Source of the DNA: Alterluteimonas quercicellularis
Lineage (GTDB): Bacteria; Pseudomonadota; Gammaproteobacteria; Xanthomonadales; Xanthomonadaceae
Reading direction: 5' to 3'
Assembly (NCBI RefSeq): GCF_021191635.1
Contig: NZ_JAIWPR010000023.1
Coordinates: forward strand, 49,967-113,966
Length of the DNA: 64,000 nt
The translations under genes were made by a program, and so were the position numbers. The notes beneath the pieces were generated by a model that saw nothing but the letters and a program-made list of their open reading frames with translations, ran no database searches and had not been told where the DNA came from. Below, in pieces: positions 17,963-26,625 of the stretch (positions are counted from its first letter, which is position 1; each line of letters begins with the position of its first letter).

Positions 17963-17978
17963 CGTGATGGCCGTCACA
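17963..17978. promoter_or_regulatory. Clp/CRP-like site, CGTGA-N6-TCACA
   Basis: Nine of ten half-site bases match TGTGA-N6-TCACA, the binding site of Clp/CRP regulators of Xanthomonadaceae. It lies in the 245-base divergent gap between the TonB-domain lipoprotein and a small membrane protein gene. The rest of the gap shows nothing else recognisable. Confidence 0.35.
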
Positions 17979-18098
17979 CCGGATCGACCGGGCCTTCGTC
18001 CCGCCGTCCTGCCGGCCCCGGCGCGCCCCCGCGCGACGGGATGATGGTGCGCGGCTAGTGTAGCGTGCACCGCCGGGGGCCGACCGGGGGAGGACGAC

Positions 18099-18383
18099 AT
18101 GCCGCAGTTCGTAGCCATCGCCGTCCTGCTCGCCGTCGCGTTCCTGCTCAACGTCCGCCGCGCGGCGACGGCGGTCGGCGACGGCGACTGGGGCACCGCG
18201 CTGGGCAGCCTGACGGTGGGCCCGCTGGTGGTCTTCTACGCGGTGCACACCGTGCTCTACGTCGCCGGCCGGCTGCTGCGCGGCCGCGACCGGATGCGCG
18301 CCTACACCGCCTCGCGCACCCACTACGCCGCCGCCGTCGTCGCCCTGCTGGTCGTGGTGGGCGCGGCCCTCGGGCCGGGCTGA
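18099..18383 (+). CDS. small membrane protein of unknown function
   Basis: A 94-residue protein with three hydrophobic segments: 4-17, about 37-55 (LTVGPLVVFYAVHTVLYVAG) and 76-92. Loops are basic between the second and third segments. I do not recognise the family. The ATG at 18099 follows GGGGGAGGA. The next gene starts 81 bases downstream on the same strand and could be co-transcribed. Confidence 0.6.
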   Translation: MPQFVAIAVLLAVAFLLNVRRAATAVGDGDWGTALGSLTVGPLVVFYAVHTVLYVAGRLLRGRDRMRAYTASRTHYAAAVVALLVVVGAALGPG

Positions 18384-18464
18384 TCCCGAACCTTCGGGCC
18401 GGCCGAAGGCTGGCGCGGCAGGAACCGCATTGTGCGGGGACGCCGGGCCGGCTCCAATGCGGCG

Positions 18465-19211
18465 ATGCAAGACGCCTCCTTCCTGCTGCCGCTGCTGGCG
18501 CTGACCTTCCTGGCCGCCGGGCTGGTCAAGGGCGTCACCGGCATGGGCCTGCCCACGGTGGCGATGGGGCTGCTGGGCCTGGTCATGCCGCCGGCGGCCG
18601 CCGCGGCGATGCTGGTGGTGCCCTCGCTGGTGACCAACGTCTGGCAGCTGCTGGTGGGGCCGGCCACGGCCGCCCTGTTGAGGCGCCTTTGGCCGATGCT
18701 GCTCGGCATCGTGGCGGGCACCGTCGGCGGCGCCGCGCTGCTGGTCCGGGTCGATCCGTTGTGGTCGGGGCTGGCGCTGGGCATCGCGCTGATCGCCTAC
18801 GCGGCCTACGCCCTGGTCTCGCCGGCGCTCGCGGTATCGGCGCGGATCGAGCCCTGGGCGTCGCCCGCGGTCGGCCTGGCCACCGGCGCGATCACCGGCG
18901 CGACCGGCGTGTTCGTGATGCCGGCGGTGCCCTACCTGCAGGCGCTGCGGCTGGGGAAGGACACCCTGGTCCAGGCGCTGGGGCTGTCGTTCACGGTCTC
19001 CACCGTCGCGCTGGCCGCCGGCCTGCTCGCGCACGGCGCCTTCCGCGCGGACCAGCTCGGCCTGTCGGCGCTGGCCGTCCTGCCGGCGCTGGCCGGCATG
19101 TGGCTGGGCCAGCGGGTCCGGGCGCGGATCGGCCCGAAGCCCTTCCGCATCTGCTTCCTGTCGCTGCTGGCGTTGCTGGGGCTGGAACTGGCGTCGAGGC
19201 CGTTCCTGTGA
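18465..19211 (+). CDS. TSUP family transporter (TauE/SafE)
   Basis: A 248-residue integral membrane protein with about eight hydrophobic segments. The two-fold repeated family motif is visible as AGLVKGVTGMGLPTVA near residues 17-32 and GLATGAITGATGVFVMPAVP near 140-160. TSUP proteins export or import sulfite, sulfoacetate and other organosulfur or organic anions. No sulfur gene is adjacent, so the substrate is open. The ATG at 18465 is chosen because it begins directly before the first membrane segment. Confidence 0.85.
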   Translation: MQDASFLLPLLALTFLAAGLVKGVTGMGLPTVAMGLLGLVMPPAAAAAMLVVPSLVTNVWQLLVGPATAALLRRLWPMLLGIVAGTVGGAALLVRVDPLWSGLALGIALIAYAAYALVSPALAVSARIEPWASPAVGLATGAITGATGVFVMPAVPYLQALRLGKDTLVQALGLSFTVSTVALAAGLLAHGAFRADQLGLSALAVLPALAGMWLGQRVRARIGPKPFRICFLSLLALLGLELASRPFL

Positions 19212-19266
19212 GCCGCCGCACGCACGCGCGGGAACGTCCTTGCCGTCCCCACCCGGGCCCGCCCGC

Positions 19267-19752
19267 ATGACGCCCACCACGCACCGGCTTCCCGTTCTCG
19301 AATACCTGCAGCGCCAGCTCGACGCCACCCTGGCCGATGGCGCCGTCACCCACATGCGCTATCCCACCGCGATCTCGCAGCTGCTGGGCTTGCGCATCGT
19401 CGCCATCGGCGAGGCCATGGCCGCCGTCGAGCTGGAGGCCGACGCAGCGCTGCACGGCAACCAGCAGGGCACAGTCCACGGCGGCCTGCTGTGCGAGCTG
19501 GCCGACGCTGCCATCGGCACCGCGCACTCCACGCTGATGCAGGAGGGCGAGAGCTTCACCAGCATCGACCTGAAGGCCACGTTCCTGCGCCCGGTGTGGC
19601 GCGCGCGCCTGCGCGCCCATGCCTGGGCCGCGCACCGCGGCCGCACGATCAGCCACTACCGCTGCGACATCCAGCGCGAGGACGGCAAGGTGGTGGCCAG
19701 CATCGCCAGCACGGTGATGACGCTGCGAGGCGAGGGCGCACAGGGGCGGTGA
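19267..19752 (+). CDS. PaaI-type acyl-CoA thioesterase (hotdog fold)
   Basis: A 161-residue hotdog-fold protein with the PaaI/4HBT motif GTVHGGLLCELADAAIGTA, followed by SFTSIDLKATFLRPV and an HRGRTISHYRCDIQ strand. These enzymes hydrolyse acyl-CoA thioesters, commonly phenylacetyl-CoA or related aromatic intermediates. The substrate cannot be read from the sequence. It ends 32 bases before the convergent mnmE gene. The ATG at 19267 agrees with typical N termini. Confidence 0.82.
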   Translation: MTPTTHRLPVLEYLQRQLDATLADGAVTHMRYPTAISQLLGLRIVAIGEAMAAVELEADAALHGNQQGTVHGGLLCELADAAIGTAHSTLMQEGESFTSIDLKATFLRPVWRARLRAHAWAAHRGRTISHYRCDIQREDGKVVASIASTVMTLRGEGAQGR

Positions 19753-19784
19753 TCCCGCGCGCGGGCCCGGCCCCGCGTCCCGGG

Positions 19785-21128
19785 TCACTTGCCGATGCAG
19801 AAGGTCGAGAAGATGCGCCCGAGCAGGTCGTCGGGCAGCACCCGCCCGGTGATCTCGCCCAGCGCGTCGTGCGCCAGGCGCAGCGCCTCGGCCGCGAGTT
19901 CCAGGCGCTCGGCCGCGAGTTCCGCGGCCGCCGCCTCCAGTTCGGCCGAGGCCGCCTGCAGCGCGTCGACGTGGCGCGCGCGCGCGGTGAAGGCGCCTTC
20001 GCCCGACGCCTCGCCGCCGTCGAGCAGGCCGGCCAGCCGCGCGCCGAGCCGGTCCAGGTGCAGGCCGGTCCTCGCCGAGACCCGCAGCGCATCGGAATCG
20101 CCGTCGACGTCGGCCGGCGCCGGCAGCAGGTCGGCCTTGTTGTGCACCACCAGCCGCGCCGGCACGCCCGCTACCGCGTCGGCCACCGCGGCGAGGCCGG
20201 CGCCGGGGTCGCGCGCGTCCACCACCACCACGGCCAGGTCGGCGCGCGCCAGTTCGGCCTGCGCGCGGCGCATGCCCTCGCGCTCGATGGCGTCGCCGCC
20301 GTGGCGCATACCGGCGGTGTCGACCAGGGTCAGCTCGACGCCGCCCACGCGCACGGTCTCGCGCAGCAGGTCGCGGGTGGTGCCGGCGATCTCGGTGACG
20401 ATGGCGCGCTCGCTGCCGGCCAGTGCGTTCAGCAGCGAACTCTTGCCGGCGTTCGGCGGCCCGACGATCACCGCGTGCCAGCCGTCGCGCAGCTTCTGCC
20501 CGCGGCGCGCCTGCGCCAGCACCTCGGCCAGCGCGGCGCGCGCGGCCGCCAGCTCGCCGCGCAGGCGCTCGCCGCCCAGGGTGTCGATCGGCTCGTCGGC
20601 GAAGTCGATCGCGGCCTCCACCTGCACGCGCAGCGCCAGCAGCGCGTCGGCCAGCGCGTCCACGCGCTGCGAGAACGCGCCGTCGAGCGCGCGGCGCGCG
20701 GCACGGGCGGCGCGGACGTCGGCGGCGGCGATCAGGTCGGCGACGGCCTCGGCCTGGGCCAGGTCGAGCCGGCCGTTGAGGAAGGCGCGCTCGCTGAACT
20801 CGCCGGCGCGGGCGCGGCGCGCGCCCAGCGCCACCGCGCGCTCGACCAGCGCCTGCAGCACCGGCGGGCTGCCGTGCGCCTGCAGCTCCACCACGTCCTC
20901 GCCGGTGTAGCTGGCCGGGGCGCGGAACCACAACGCGAGGCCGTCGTCGAGCACGCCGCCGTCGGCGTCGCGGAAGCGCACGTGGTGCGCGTGGCGGGGC
21001 CGCAGCGCGCGGGCGCACAGGGCTTGCGCGATCTCCCGCGCGCGCGGGCCGGACAGCCGCACCACGCCGACGCCCCCGGAGGCGGGGGCGGTGGCGATCG
21101 CGGCGATGGTCTCGGTCGCCTGGCGCAT
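19785..21128 (-). CDS. mnmE: tRNA modification GTPase MnmE
   Basis: A 447-residue GTPase that acts with MnmG to install the 5-carboxymethylaminomethyl group on wobble U34 of tRNA. An N-terminal formyl-THF-binding domain ([11 protein letters not shown]) is followed by a helical domain with an embedded G domain: GPPNAGKSS (P-loop), EIAGTTRD (G2), DTAGMRH (G3) and HNKADL (G4). The invariant C-terminal CIGK is present. It is the last gene of the leftward rpmH-rnpA-yidC-mnmE block beside the origin, 38 bases after yidC. Confidence 0.96.
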   Translation of the reverse strand: MRQATETIAAIATAPASGGVGVVRLSGPRAREIAQALCARALRPRHAHHVRFRDADGGVLDDGLALWFRAPASYTGEDVVELQAHGSPPVLQALVERAVALGARRARAGEFSERAFLNGRLDLAQAEAVADLIAAADVRAARAARRALDGAFSQRVDALADALLALRVQVEAAIDFADEPIDTLGGERLRGELAAARAALAEVLAQARRGQKLRDGWHAVIVGPPNAGKSSLLNALAGSERAIVTEIAGTTRDLLRETVRVGGVELTLVDTAGMRHGGDAIEREGMRRAQAELARADLAVVVVDARDPGAGLAAVADAVAGVPARLVVHNKADLLPAPADVDGDSDALRVSARTGLHLDRLGARLAGLLDGGEASGEGAFTARARHVDALQAASAELEAAAAELAAERLELAAEALRLAHDALGEITGRVLPDDLLGRIFSTFCIGK

Positions 21129-21166
21129 GCGCGGGATGATCGCAGGCCGCGGCGGCGGCCGGGCGG

Positions 21167-22897
21167 TCAGGCCTTGGCGGGCTTGGCCGGCTTGTCTTCG
21201 GAGTACCTGCGGATCAGCCACCACTGCTGCAGCAGGCCGAGCGCGCCGTTGGTCACCCAGTACAGCACCAGGCCGGCCGGGAAGAAGATCATGATCACGC
21301 CGAACACCAGCGGCATGAAGGTCATGATCCGCTGCTGCATCGGGTCCATGCCGGTCATCGGCGAGAGCTTCTGCGTCGACCACATCACCGCCATGTTGAT
21401 GATCGGCAGGATGAAGTAGGGATCGCGCGCGGTCAGGTCCTGGATCCACAGCACCCACGGCGCGTGGCGCAGCTCCACGGATTCCAGCAGCACCCAGTAC
21501 AGCGCGAAGAAGATGGGCATCTGCAGCAGGATCGGCAGGCAGCCGCCGATCGGGTTGATCTTCTCCTTCTTGTACAGCTCCATCATCGCCATCTGGAACT
21601 TCTGGCGGTCGTCGCCGTAGCGCTCCTTGAGCTGCTGGATGCGCGGCTGGAACTTGCGCATCTTCGCCATCGACTTGTACTGCGCCTGCGACAGCGGGAA
21701 CAGCGCCAGCTTCACCAGCACCACCAGGCCGATGATCGCCCAGCCCCAGTTCTTGAACAGCCCGTGCAGGAAGTCGAGCAGGCGGAACAGCCATTCGCCG
21801 AGCACCGCCATCACGGTGAAGCGCGAGTAGTCCACCGCGCGGTCGAGCCCGCGCACGTCCTCGGCGCGGATCAGGCCGACCAGCTTGGGGCCGACCCACA
21901 GCCGCGCGGAGGTCGCCGCGGTCTGGCCGGCCGCGACGCTGACGCCGGGGCCGAGCTCGCGGATCAGGTGCGGGCTGCGCGCGCCGCCGCCGTCGACGTG
22001 CAGCGAGATCGTGGTCTCGTCCTGGGCGTCGGGAATCCACGCGGTGAAGAAGTGGTGCTGCAGCAGCGCGATCCAGCTGGCCGTGCCGCGCTCGCTGATG
22101 CCGCCGTCGTCGGTGAAGTCGGCGAACTTGCGGCGGCCGAACTCGTTCTCCGCCGTGTGCCACACGCCGCCGTTGAGGCTGAAGGACTCCGGGTCCGGGT
22201 TCATCCAGTTGCCGCGCGTGACCGGCGGCACCTTGGCGAGCTGGCGGTAGACGAAGCCCTGCCAGGGCCGGCTGCCCTGGTTGATCACCTCGTCGCGCAC
22301 CTCGATCGCGTAGCTGCCGCGGCGCACGGTGTAGGTGCGGCGGATGCTGACCCCGTCGGGACCGTTCCAAACGAAGGGCACGCTGACGCTGTCGCCGGCC
22401 TCGTCGAGCGCGTAGTCGGTGCCGCCGTCCTCGGACACGAAGCCAGCGTCGTGGGTGGGCGCGGTATCGCTGCTGCTGACCCAGCCGACCTGGGCGGCGT
22501 AGAAGTGGGCGGGATCGGTGCTGAACAGCGCGACCGGCGCGCTGCCCGGCTGGCGGGTCTGCGGGTAGCGCAGCAGTTCCGCGGTCACCACGTTGCCGCG
22601 GTCGAAGGTCAGCCGCAGCACGTCGCTGGTCACCGTGACCGCGGCGGCGGACGCCGGTGCCGGGGCGGCCGTCGCGCCGGGGGCCGCAGGCGCGCTCGGC
22701 GCCGTGGGCACCGCGGCGGTGCCGCCGGGCGCGGCCGAAGGCGCCGTGGGCACCGAACCGGGCGCCGATGGCGGGACCGCGCTCTGCGCGGCGGCGACGT
22801 CCGGCGCGGGCGCGGACTTCTCCCGGTTCCACTCCATCCACAGCAGCGTCGCCACCATCAACCAGGCGAGGATCAGGAAGGTACGTGTCTGGTTCAT
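21167..22897 (-). CDS. yidC: membrane protein insertase YidC
   Basis: A 576-residue inner-membrane insertase. An N-terminal membrane anchor ([15 protein letters not shown]) is followed by an Ala/Pro-rich linker (about 28-95) and a large periplasmic beta domain (about 96-350). The five-segment insertase core shows [23 protein letters not shown], the cytoplasmic hairpin with [15 protein letters not shown] and [22 protein letters not shown]. It inserts proteins co-translationally or with SecYEG. It follows rnpA by 13 bases; yidD, usual in between, is not present. Confidence 0.96.
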   Translation of the reverse strand: MNQTRTFLILAWLMVATLLWMEWNREKSAPAPDVAAAQSAVPPSAPGSVPTAPSAAPGGTAAVPTAPSAPAAPGATAAPAPASAAAVTVTSDVLRLTFDRGNVVTAELLRYPQTRQPGSAPVALFSTDPAHFYAAQVGWVSSSDTAPTHDAGFVSEDGGTDYALDEAGDSVSVPFVWNGPDGVSIRRTYTVRRGSYAIEVRDEVINQGSRPWQGFVYRQLAKVPPVTRGNWMNPDPESFSLNGGVWHTAENEFGRRKFADFTDDGGISERGTASWIALLQHHFFTAWIPDAQDETTISLHVDGGGARSPHLIRELGPGVSVAAGQTAATSARLWVGPKLVGLIRAEDVRGLDRAVDYSRFTVMAVLGEWLFRLLDFLHGLFKNWGWAIIGLVVLVKLALFPLSQAQYKSMAKMRKFQPRIQQLKERYGDDRQKFQMAMMELYKKEKINPIGGCLPILLQMPIFFALYWVLLESVELRHAPWVLWIQDLTARDPYFILPIINMAVMWSTQKLSPMTGMDPMQQRIMTFMPLVFGVIMIFFPAGLVLYWVTNGALGLLQQWWLIRRYSEDKPAKPAKA

Positions 22898-22910
22898 CGG
22901 GCAGGCAGGC

Positions 22911-23351
22911 TCATCCGCCGGGCAGCGCCGGCGTCGTCGGAGAAGAGGGGGATGGCGCGAGGTCGGCGGGCATTGTGCCGGCCGCGGTGCGGGCGGGCAA
23001 CGCGCCGGCGCGGGTCAGCAGCTGCTCGAACGCCGCGCGCAGCGCGGCATTGTCCGCTTCGCGCGCCGGGATGCGGGCGACCACGACGTAGGCGCCGGGC
23101 GCGAGCTGCGCGCGCAGGTGGCGGAAGGCGTCGCGCAGGACGCGCTTGATGCGGTTGCGCCCGACGGCGCGGGGATCGACCTTGCGCGACACCGCCAGGC
23201 CCAGCCGCGGCGGCGCCGGCTCGGGCAGCCAGTGCAGGGCCATCGAGGGCGCCGCGGTGCGGCGGCCCTGCTTGAAGATGCGGTCGAAGTCGGCGCGCGC
23301 GCGCACGCGCGCCTGCCTGGGAAAGCGGGCGCCCGTCATCGGCGATGGCAC
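22911..23351 (-). CDS. rnpA: ribonuclease P protein component
   Basis: The protein subunit of RNase P, which matures tRNA 5' ends together with the RnpB RNA. At 146 residues it is longer than most because of a proline- and alanine-rich tail after about residue 110. The family signature [21 protein letters not shown] (RNR motif) is seen at about 50-70, with the N-terminal [15 protein letters not shown]. Translation could start at the first ATG or at a second ATG four codons later. Lies between rpmH and yidC. Confidence 0.93.
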   Translation of the reverse strand: MPSPMTGARFPRQARVRARADFDRIFKQGRRTAAPSMALHWLPEPAPPRLGLAVSRKVDPRAVGRNRIKRVLRDAFRHLRAQLAPGAYVVVARIPAREADNAALRAAFEQLLTRAGALPARTAAGTMPADLAPSPSSPTTPALPGG

Positions 23352-23397
23352 GACGAAGGGCCGGCGCCGGCGCGGCGCACGGCCGGCGGCTCCCGCC

Positions 23398-23538
23398 TCA
23401 GGCGGTGAGGCGCTTGCGGCCCTTGGCGCGGCGACGGGCGAGGATCTTGCGGCCGTCGGCGGTCTTCATGCGGGCACGGAAGCCGTGGTCGCGCTTGCGC
23501 TTGAGGTTGCTGGGCTGGTAGGTGCGCTTGGTGGCCAT
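23398..23538 (-). CDS. rpmH: 50S ribosomal protein L34
   Basis: A 46-residue, very basic protein: it begins [20 protein letters not shown] and ends [13 protein letters not shown], matching bacterial L34 along its whole length. It is the first gene of the leftward block, divergent from dnaA, as in most gammaproteobacteria. The stop codon is 46 bases before the rnpA start. Confidence 0.97.
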   Translation of the reverse strand: MATKRTYQPSNLKRKRDHGFRARMKTADGRKILARRRAKGRKRLTA

Positions 23539-23713
23539 GGGGGTTGCTCGTGCATGGACGCGACGGAAAGAACCGGCGATTCTAGCGGCCCGCCGGGCGG
23601 TGCGTCAATGCGACGCGGCACCCGGCGCGCCCGCCCGGCGGCCGGCATCCCGCGCCGCCGGATGCCCCGCTGCTGGCGCGATGGTAGTCTGCCGCCCCAC
23701 CCCACTTGCCCGC

Positions 23714-23743
23714 GGCGCCCCCCGGAATCCTCCGCGGGGCGCC
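23714..23743 (+). promoter_or_regulatory. hairpin in the dnaA leader
   Basis: A perfect 8-bp inverted repeat GGCGCCCC/GGGGCGCC with a 14-base loop, ending 26 bases before the dnaA start codon. It may affect translation of dnaA. The rest of the 231-base rpmH-dnaA gap shows no TTATCCACA-type DnaA box. Confidence 0.3.
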
Positions 23744-23769
23744 TGCCGCTCGCAGAATCGACTCACCCG

Positions 23770-25101
23770 ATGGATGTCTGGCCCCGCTGTCTCGAACGCC
23801 TCGAAGCCGAGTTCCCGCCCGAGGACGTGCACACCTGGCTGAAGCCCCTGCAGGCCGCCCGGCGCGACGACACCACGGTGCTCTACGCGCCCAACGCCTT
23901 CGTGCGCGACGAGGTCCGCGCACGCTACCTGGCGCGCATCCGCGAGCTGCTGGCGCACTTCGCCGGCAACGGCGAGGTCGCGCTCGAGATCGGCTCGCTG
24001 CCGCGCGCCGCCGCACCGCCGCCCGCCGCCGACGCGCCGATCAGCGTGGTGCCGCCGCAGGCGCCGAGCGAGCCGTTCGCGGGCAACCTGGACAGCCACT
24101 ACACCTTCGAGAACTTTGTCGAGGGCCGCAGCAACCAGCTCGGCCGCGCGGCCGCCTGGCAGGCCGCCTCCAAGCCCGGCGACCGCGCGCACAACCCGCT
24201 GCTGCTCTACGGCAGCACCGGCCTGGGCAAGACGCACCTGATGTTCGCCGCCGGCAACGCCATGCGCGCGGCCAACCCGTCGGTGCGGGTGCTGTACCTG
24301 CGCTCGGAGCAGTTCTTCAGCGCGATGATGAAGGCGCTGCAGGACAAGGCGATGGACGGCTTCAAGCGCCAGTTCCAGCGCGTGGACGCGCTGCTGATCG
24401 ACGACATCCAGTTCTTCGCCGGCAAGGAGCGCACCCAGGAGGAGTTCTTCCACACCTTCAACGCGCTGTTCGACGGCCGCCAGCAGATCATCATGACCTG
24501 CGACCGGTTCCCGCGCGAAGTGGAGGGCCTGGAGCCGCGGCTGAAGTCGCGCCTGGCCTGGGGCCTGTCGGTGGCCATCGACCCGCCGGACTTCGAGACG
24601 CGCGCGCAGATCGTGCTGTCGAAGGCGCGCGAGCGCGGCGCGCAGATCCCCGAGGACGTGGCCTTCCTGATCGCCAAGAAGATGCGCTCCAACGTGCGCG
24701 ATCTCGAGGGCGCATTGAACACCCTGGCGGCCCGCGCCAACTTCACCGGCCGCGCGATCACCCAGGAGTTCGCCCAGGAAACCCTGCGCGACCTGCTGCG
24801 CGCGCAGATGCACAGCGTCGGCATCCCCAACATCCAGAAGACCGTGGCAGACTACTACGGCCTGCAGATCAAGGACTTGCTGTCGAAGCGACGCACCCGT
24901 TCGCTGGCCCGCCCCCGCCAGGTGGCGATGGCGCTGGCGAAGGAGCTGACCGAGCACAGCCTGCCCGAGATCGGGGACGCCTTCGCGGGGCGCGACCATA
25001 CCACCGTGCTGCACGCCTGCCGGCAGATCCGGAGCCTGATGGAGACCGACGGCAAGCTGCGCGAGGACTGGGACAAGCTGATCCGCAAGCTGAGCGAGTG
25101 A
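23770..25101 (+). CDS. dnaA: chromosomal replication initiator DnaA
   Basis: A 443-residue AAA+ initiator. Domain I (1-85) is followed by a short proline-rich linker. Domain III begins [15 protein letters not shown] and carries Walker [10 protein letters not shown], Walker B LLIDDIQF and the arginine-finger region [13 protein letters not shown]. Domain IV carries the DNA-binding signature [14 protein letters not shown]. It melts the origin and loads DnaB. The candidate oriC follows directly. The domain II linker is short, which accounts for the length below 460 residues. Start ATG 23770. Confidence 0.98.
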   Translation: MDVWPRCLERLEAEFPPEDVHTWLKPLQAARRDDTTVLYAPNAFVRDEVRARYLARIRELLAHFAGNGEVALEIGSLPRAAAPPPAADAPISVVPPQAPSEPFAGNLDSHYTFENFVEGRSNQLGRAAAWQAASKPGDRAHNPLLLYGSTGLGKTHLMFAAGNAMRAANPSVRVLYLRSEQFFSAMMKALQDKAMDGFKRQFQRVDALLIDDIQFFAGKERTQEEFFHTFNALFDGRQQIIMTCDRFPREVEGLEPRLKSRLAWGLSVAIDPPDFETRAQIVLSKARERGAQIPEDVAFLIAKKMRSNVRDLEGALNTLAARANFTGRAITQEFAQETLRDLLRAQMHSVGIPNIQKTVADYYGLQIKDLLSKRRTRSLARPRQVAMALAKELTEHSLPEIGDAFAGRDHTTVLHACRQIRSLMETDGKLREDWDKLIRKLSE

Positions 25102-25340
25102 GGGGATGGCAGTGCACGAATCGGGCGGATCCTGTGGATAACTGCAGGCGCCGGAACGGGCCGCCAAGTTGTCCACAGCTTGTCTCCAGCCGCAGTCGGC
25201 TTGTCCACCCGGTTGGGTCGTACAGAAAGTCTTTTTGAATCAATGGGTTGAAGTAGAAGTCCACGGAAATTTCCGACTCCATCACCACCGCATTTCAGAT
25301 TTATCCAATTCTTGATCTTGGGCACGGGGATATCGCCGGC
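25102..25340. other. oriC: candidate replication origin oriC (dnaA-dnaN gap)
   Basis: The 239-base gap between dnaA and dnaN holds clustered DnaA-box-like nonamers. There is a perfect TGTGGATAA at 25133-25141 (TTATCCACA on the minus strand), TTGTCCACA at 25169-25177 and TTGTCCACC at 25201-25209. A weaker TTATCCAAT lies at 25301-25309. Two stretches are unusually AT-rich for this genome, about 25222-25260 and 25290-25318, and could serve as unwinding elements. Known Pseudomonas and Xanthomonas origins sit in this same gap. GC-skew over the whole chromosome was not available. Confidence 0.8.
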
Positions 25341-26441
25341 ATGCGTTTCAGTCTTCAACGAGAAGTGTTCCTGCGGCCGCTGGCCCAGGTGGTCAACGTC
25401 GTCGAGCGTCGTCAGACCCTTCCGGTCCTGGCCAACCTGCTGGTGCAGGTGCAGGACGGCAGGCTGTCGCTGACGGGTACCGACCTCGAGGTGGAGATGG
25501 TCGCCCGCTGCCAGGTGGACGACGCCACCGACGGCGAGACCACGATCCCGGCGCGCAAGCTGTTCGACATCGTTCGCGCACTGCCCGACGGCAGCAAGGT
25601 CACCGTCTCGCAGACCGCGGACAAGATCACCGTGCAGGCCGGGCGCAGCCGCTTCACCCTGGCCAGCCTGCCGGCCAACGACTTCCCCTCGATCGACGAT
25701 GTCGAGACCACCGAGCGCGTGCAGGTGCCGGAAGCGACGCTGAAGGAGCTGATCGAGCGCACCGCGTTCGCCATGGCCCAGCAGGACGTGCGCTACTACC
25801 TCAACGGCCTGCTGTTCGACCTGGGCGAGCACCGGCTGCGCTGCGTGGCCACCGACGGCCACCGCCTGGCGCTGTGCGAGGCCGACCTGGACGCGCCGGT
25901 GACTCACAAGCGGCAGATCATCGTGCCGCGCAAGGGCGTGCAGGAACTGCAGCGCCTGCTGGAAGGCGGCGACCGCACGCTGGAGCTGGAGATGGACCGC
26001 AGCCACCTGCGGGTGAAGCGCGACGACGTGACGTTCACCTCGAAGCTCATCGACGGCAAGTTCCCGGACTACGAGGCGGTGATCCCGATCGGCGCCGACC
26101 GCGAGGTCCGCGTGGACCGCGAGGTGCTGCGTGCGGCGCTGCAGCGCGCGGCCATCCTGTCCAACGAGAAGTACCGCGGCGTGCGCGTCGAGGTCTCCCC
26201 CGGGCAGCTGAAGATCAGCGCGCACAACCCGGAGCAGGAGGAGGCGCAGGAGGAGGTCGAGGCCTCCACCCAGGTCGACGACCTGGCGGTGGGCTTCAAC
26301 GTCAACTACTTGATGGACGCGCTGAGCGCGCTGCGCGGCGAGGAGGTGGTGCTGCAGCTGCGCGACGCCAATTCCTCCGCCCTGGTCCGCGAGTCGGCCA
26401 GCGAGAAGTCCCGCCACGTGGTGATGCCGCTGCGGCTCTGA
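25341..26441 (+). CDS. dnaN: DNA polymerase III beta sliding clamp
   Basis: A 366-residue clamp of three similar domains that dimerises around DNA and tethers polymerase III. It begins MRFSLQREVFLRPLAQVVNVVERRQTLP and ends RHVVMPLRL, with the conserved ANDFPSID and RYYLNGLLFD segments. Full length, normal for the family. It follows oriC, and a terminator-like hairpin plus a parS-like site follow it, so recF may be partly uncoupled from dnaN. Confidence 0.97.
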   Translation: MRFSLQREVFLRPLAQVVNVVERRQTLPVLANLLVQVQDGRLSLTGTDLEVEMVARCQVDDATDGETTIPARKLFDIVRALPDGSKVTVSQTADKITVQAGRSRFTLASLPANDFPSIDDVETTERVQVPEATLKELIERTAFAMAQQDVRYYLNGLLFDLGEHRLRCVATDGHRLALCEADLDAPVTHKRQIIVPRKGVQELQRLLEGGDRTLELEMDRSHLRVKRDDVTFTSKLIDGKFPDYEAVIPIGADREVRVDREVLRAALQRAAILSNEKYRGVRVEVSPGQLKISAHNPEQEEAQEEVEASTQVDDLAVGFNVNYLMDALSALRGEEVVLQLRDANSSALVRESASEKSRHVVMPLRL

Positions 26442-26451
26442 TCCGGCGCAT

Positions 26452-26467
26452 TGTTTCACGTGGAACC
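26452..26467. promoter_or_regulatory. parS: parS-like site 1, TGTTTCACGTGGAACC
   Basis: Matches the 16-bp ParB-binding consensus TGTTNCACGTGNAACA except at the last base. It lies 10 bases after the dnaN stop, in the dnaN-recF gap. ParB nucleates on such sites to segregate the origin. Confidence 0.7.
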
Positions 26468-26494
26468 AGACGCCCGGCCCTGCGCCGGGCGTCT
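26468..26494 (+). terminator. hairpin after dnaN
   Basis: An 11-bp stem AGACGCCCGGC/GCCGGGCGTCT with a CCTGC loop, followed only by a mixed TTGCGTT. A probable partial terminator directly adjoining parS site 1. Confidence 0.55.
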
Positions 26495-26625
26495 TGCGTT
26501 GGACGGGTACCGCCCGGACGGCAAGGCGGCGCTCCATCGCGTCGTCGTCTCCTCGATCCTCGTCTTGCCGCCCTGCCGCTACACTCCCGCCTCGCCCACC
26601 GCCGGCCGTGCCGGCCAGGACCCCC

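Noticed and set aside
26410..26425. CCGCCACGTGGTGATG near the dnaN end as a fourth parS site
   Set aside because: It shares only the CACGTG core with parS; the outer half-sites do not match.
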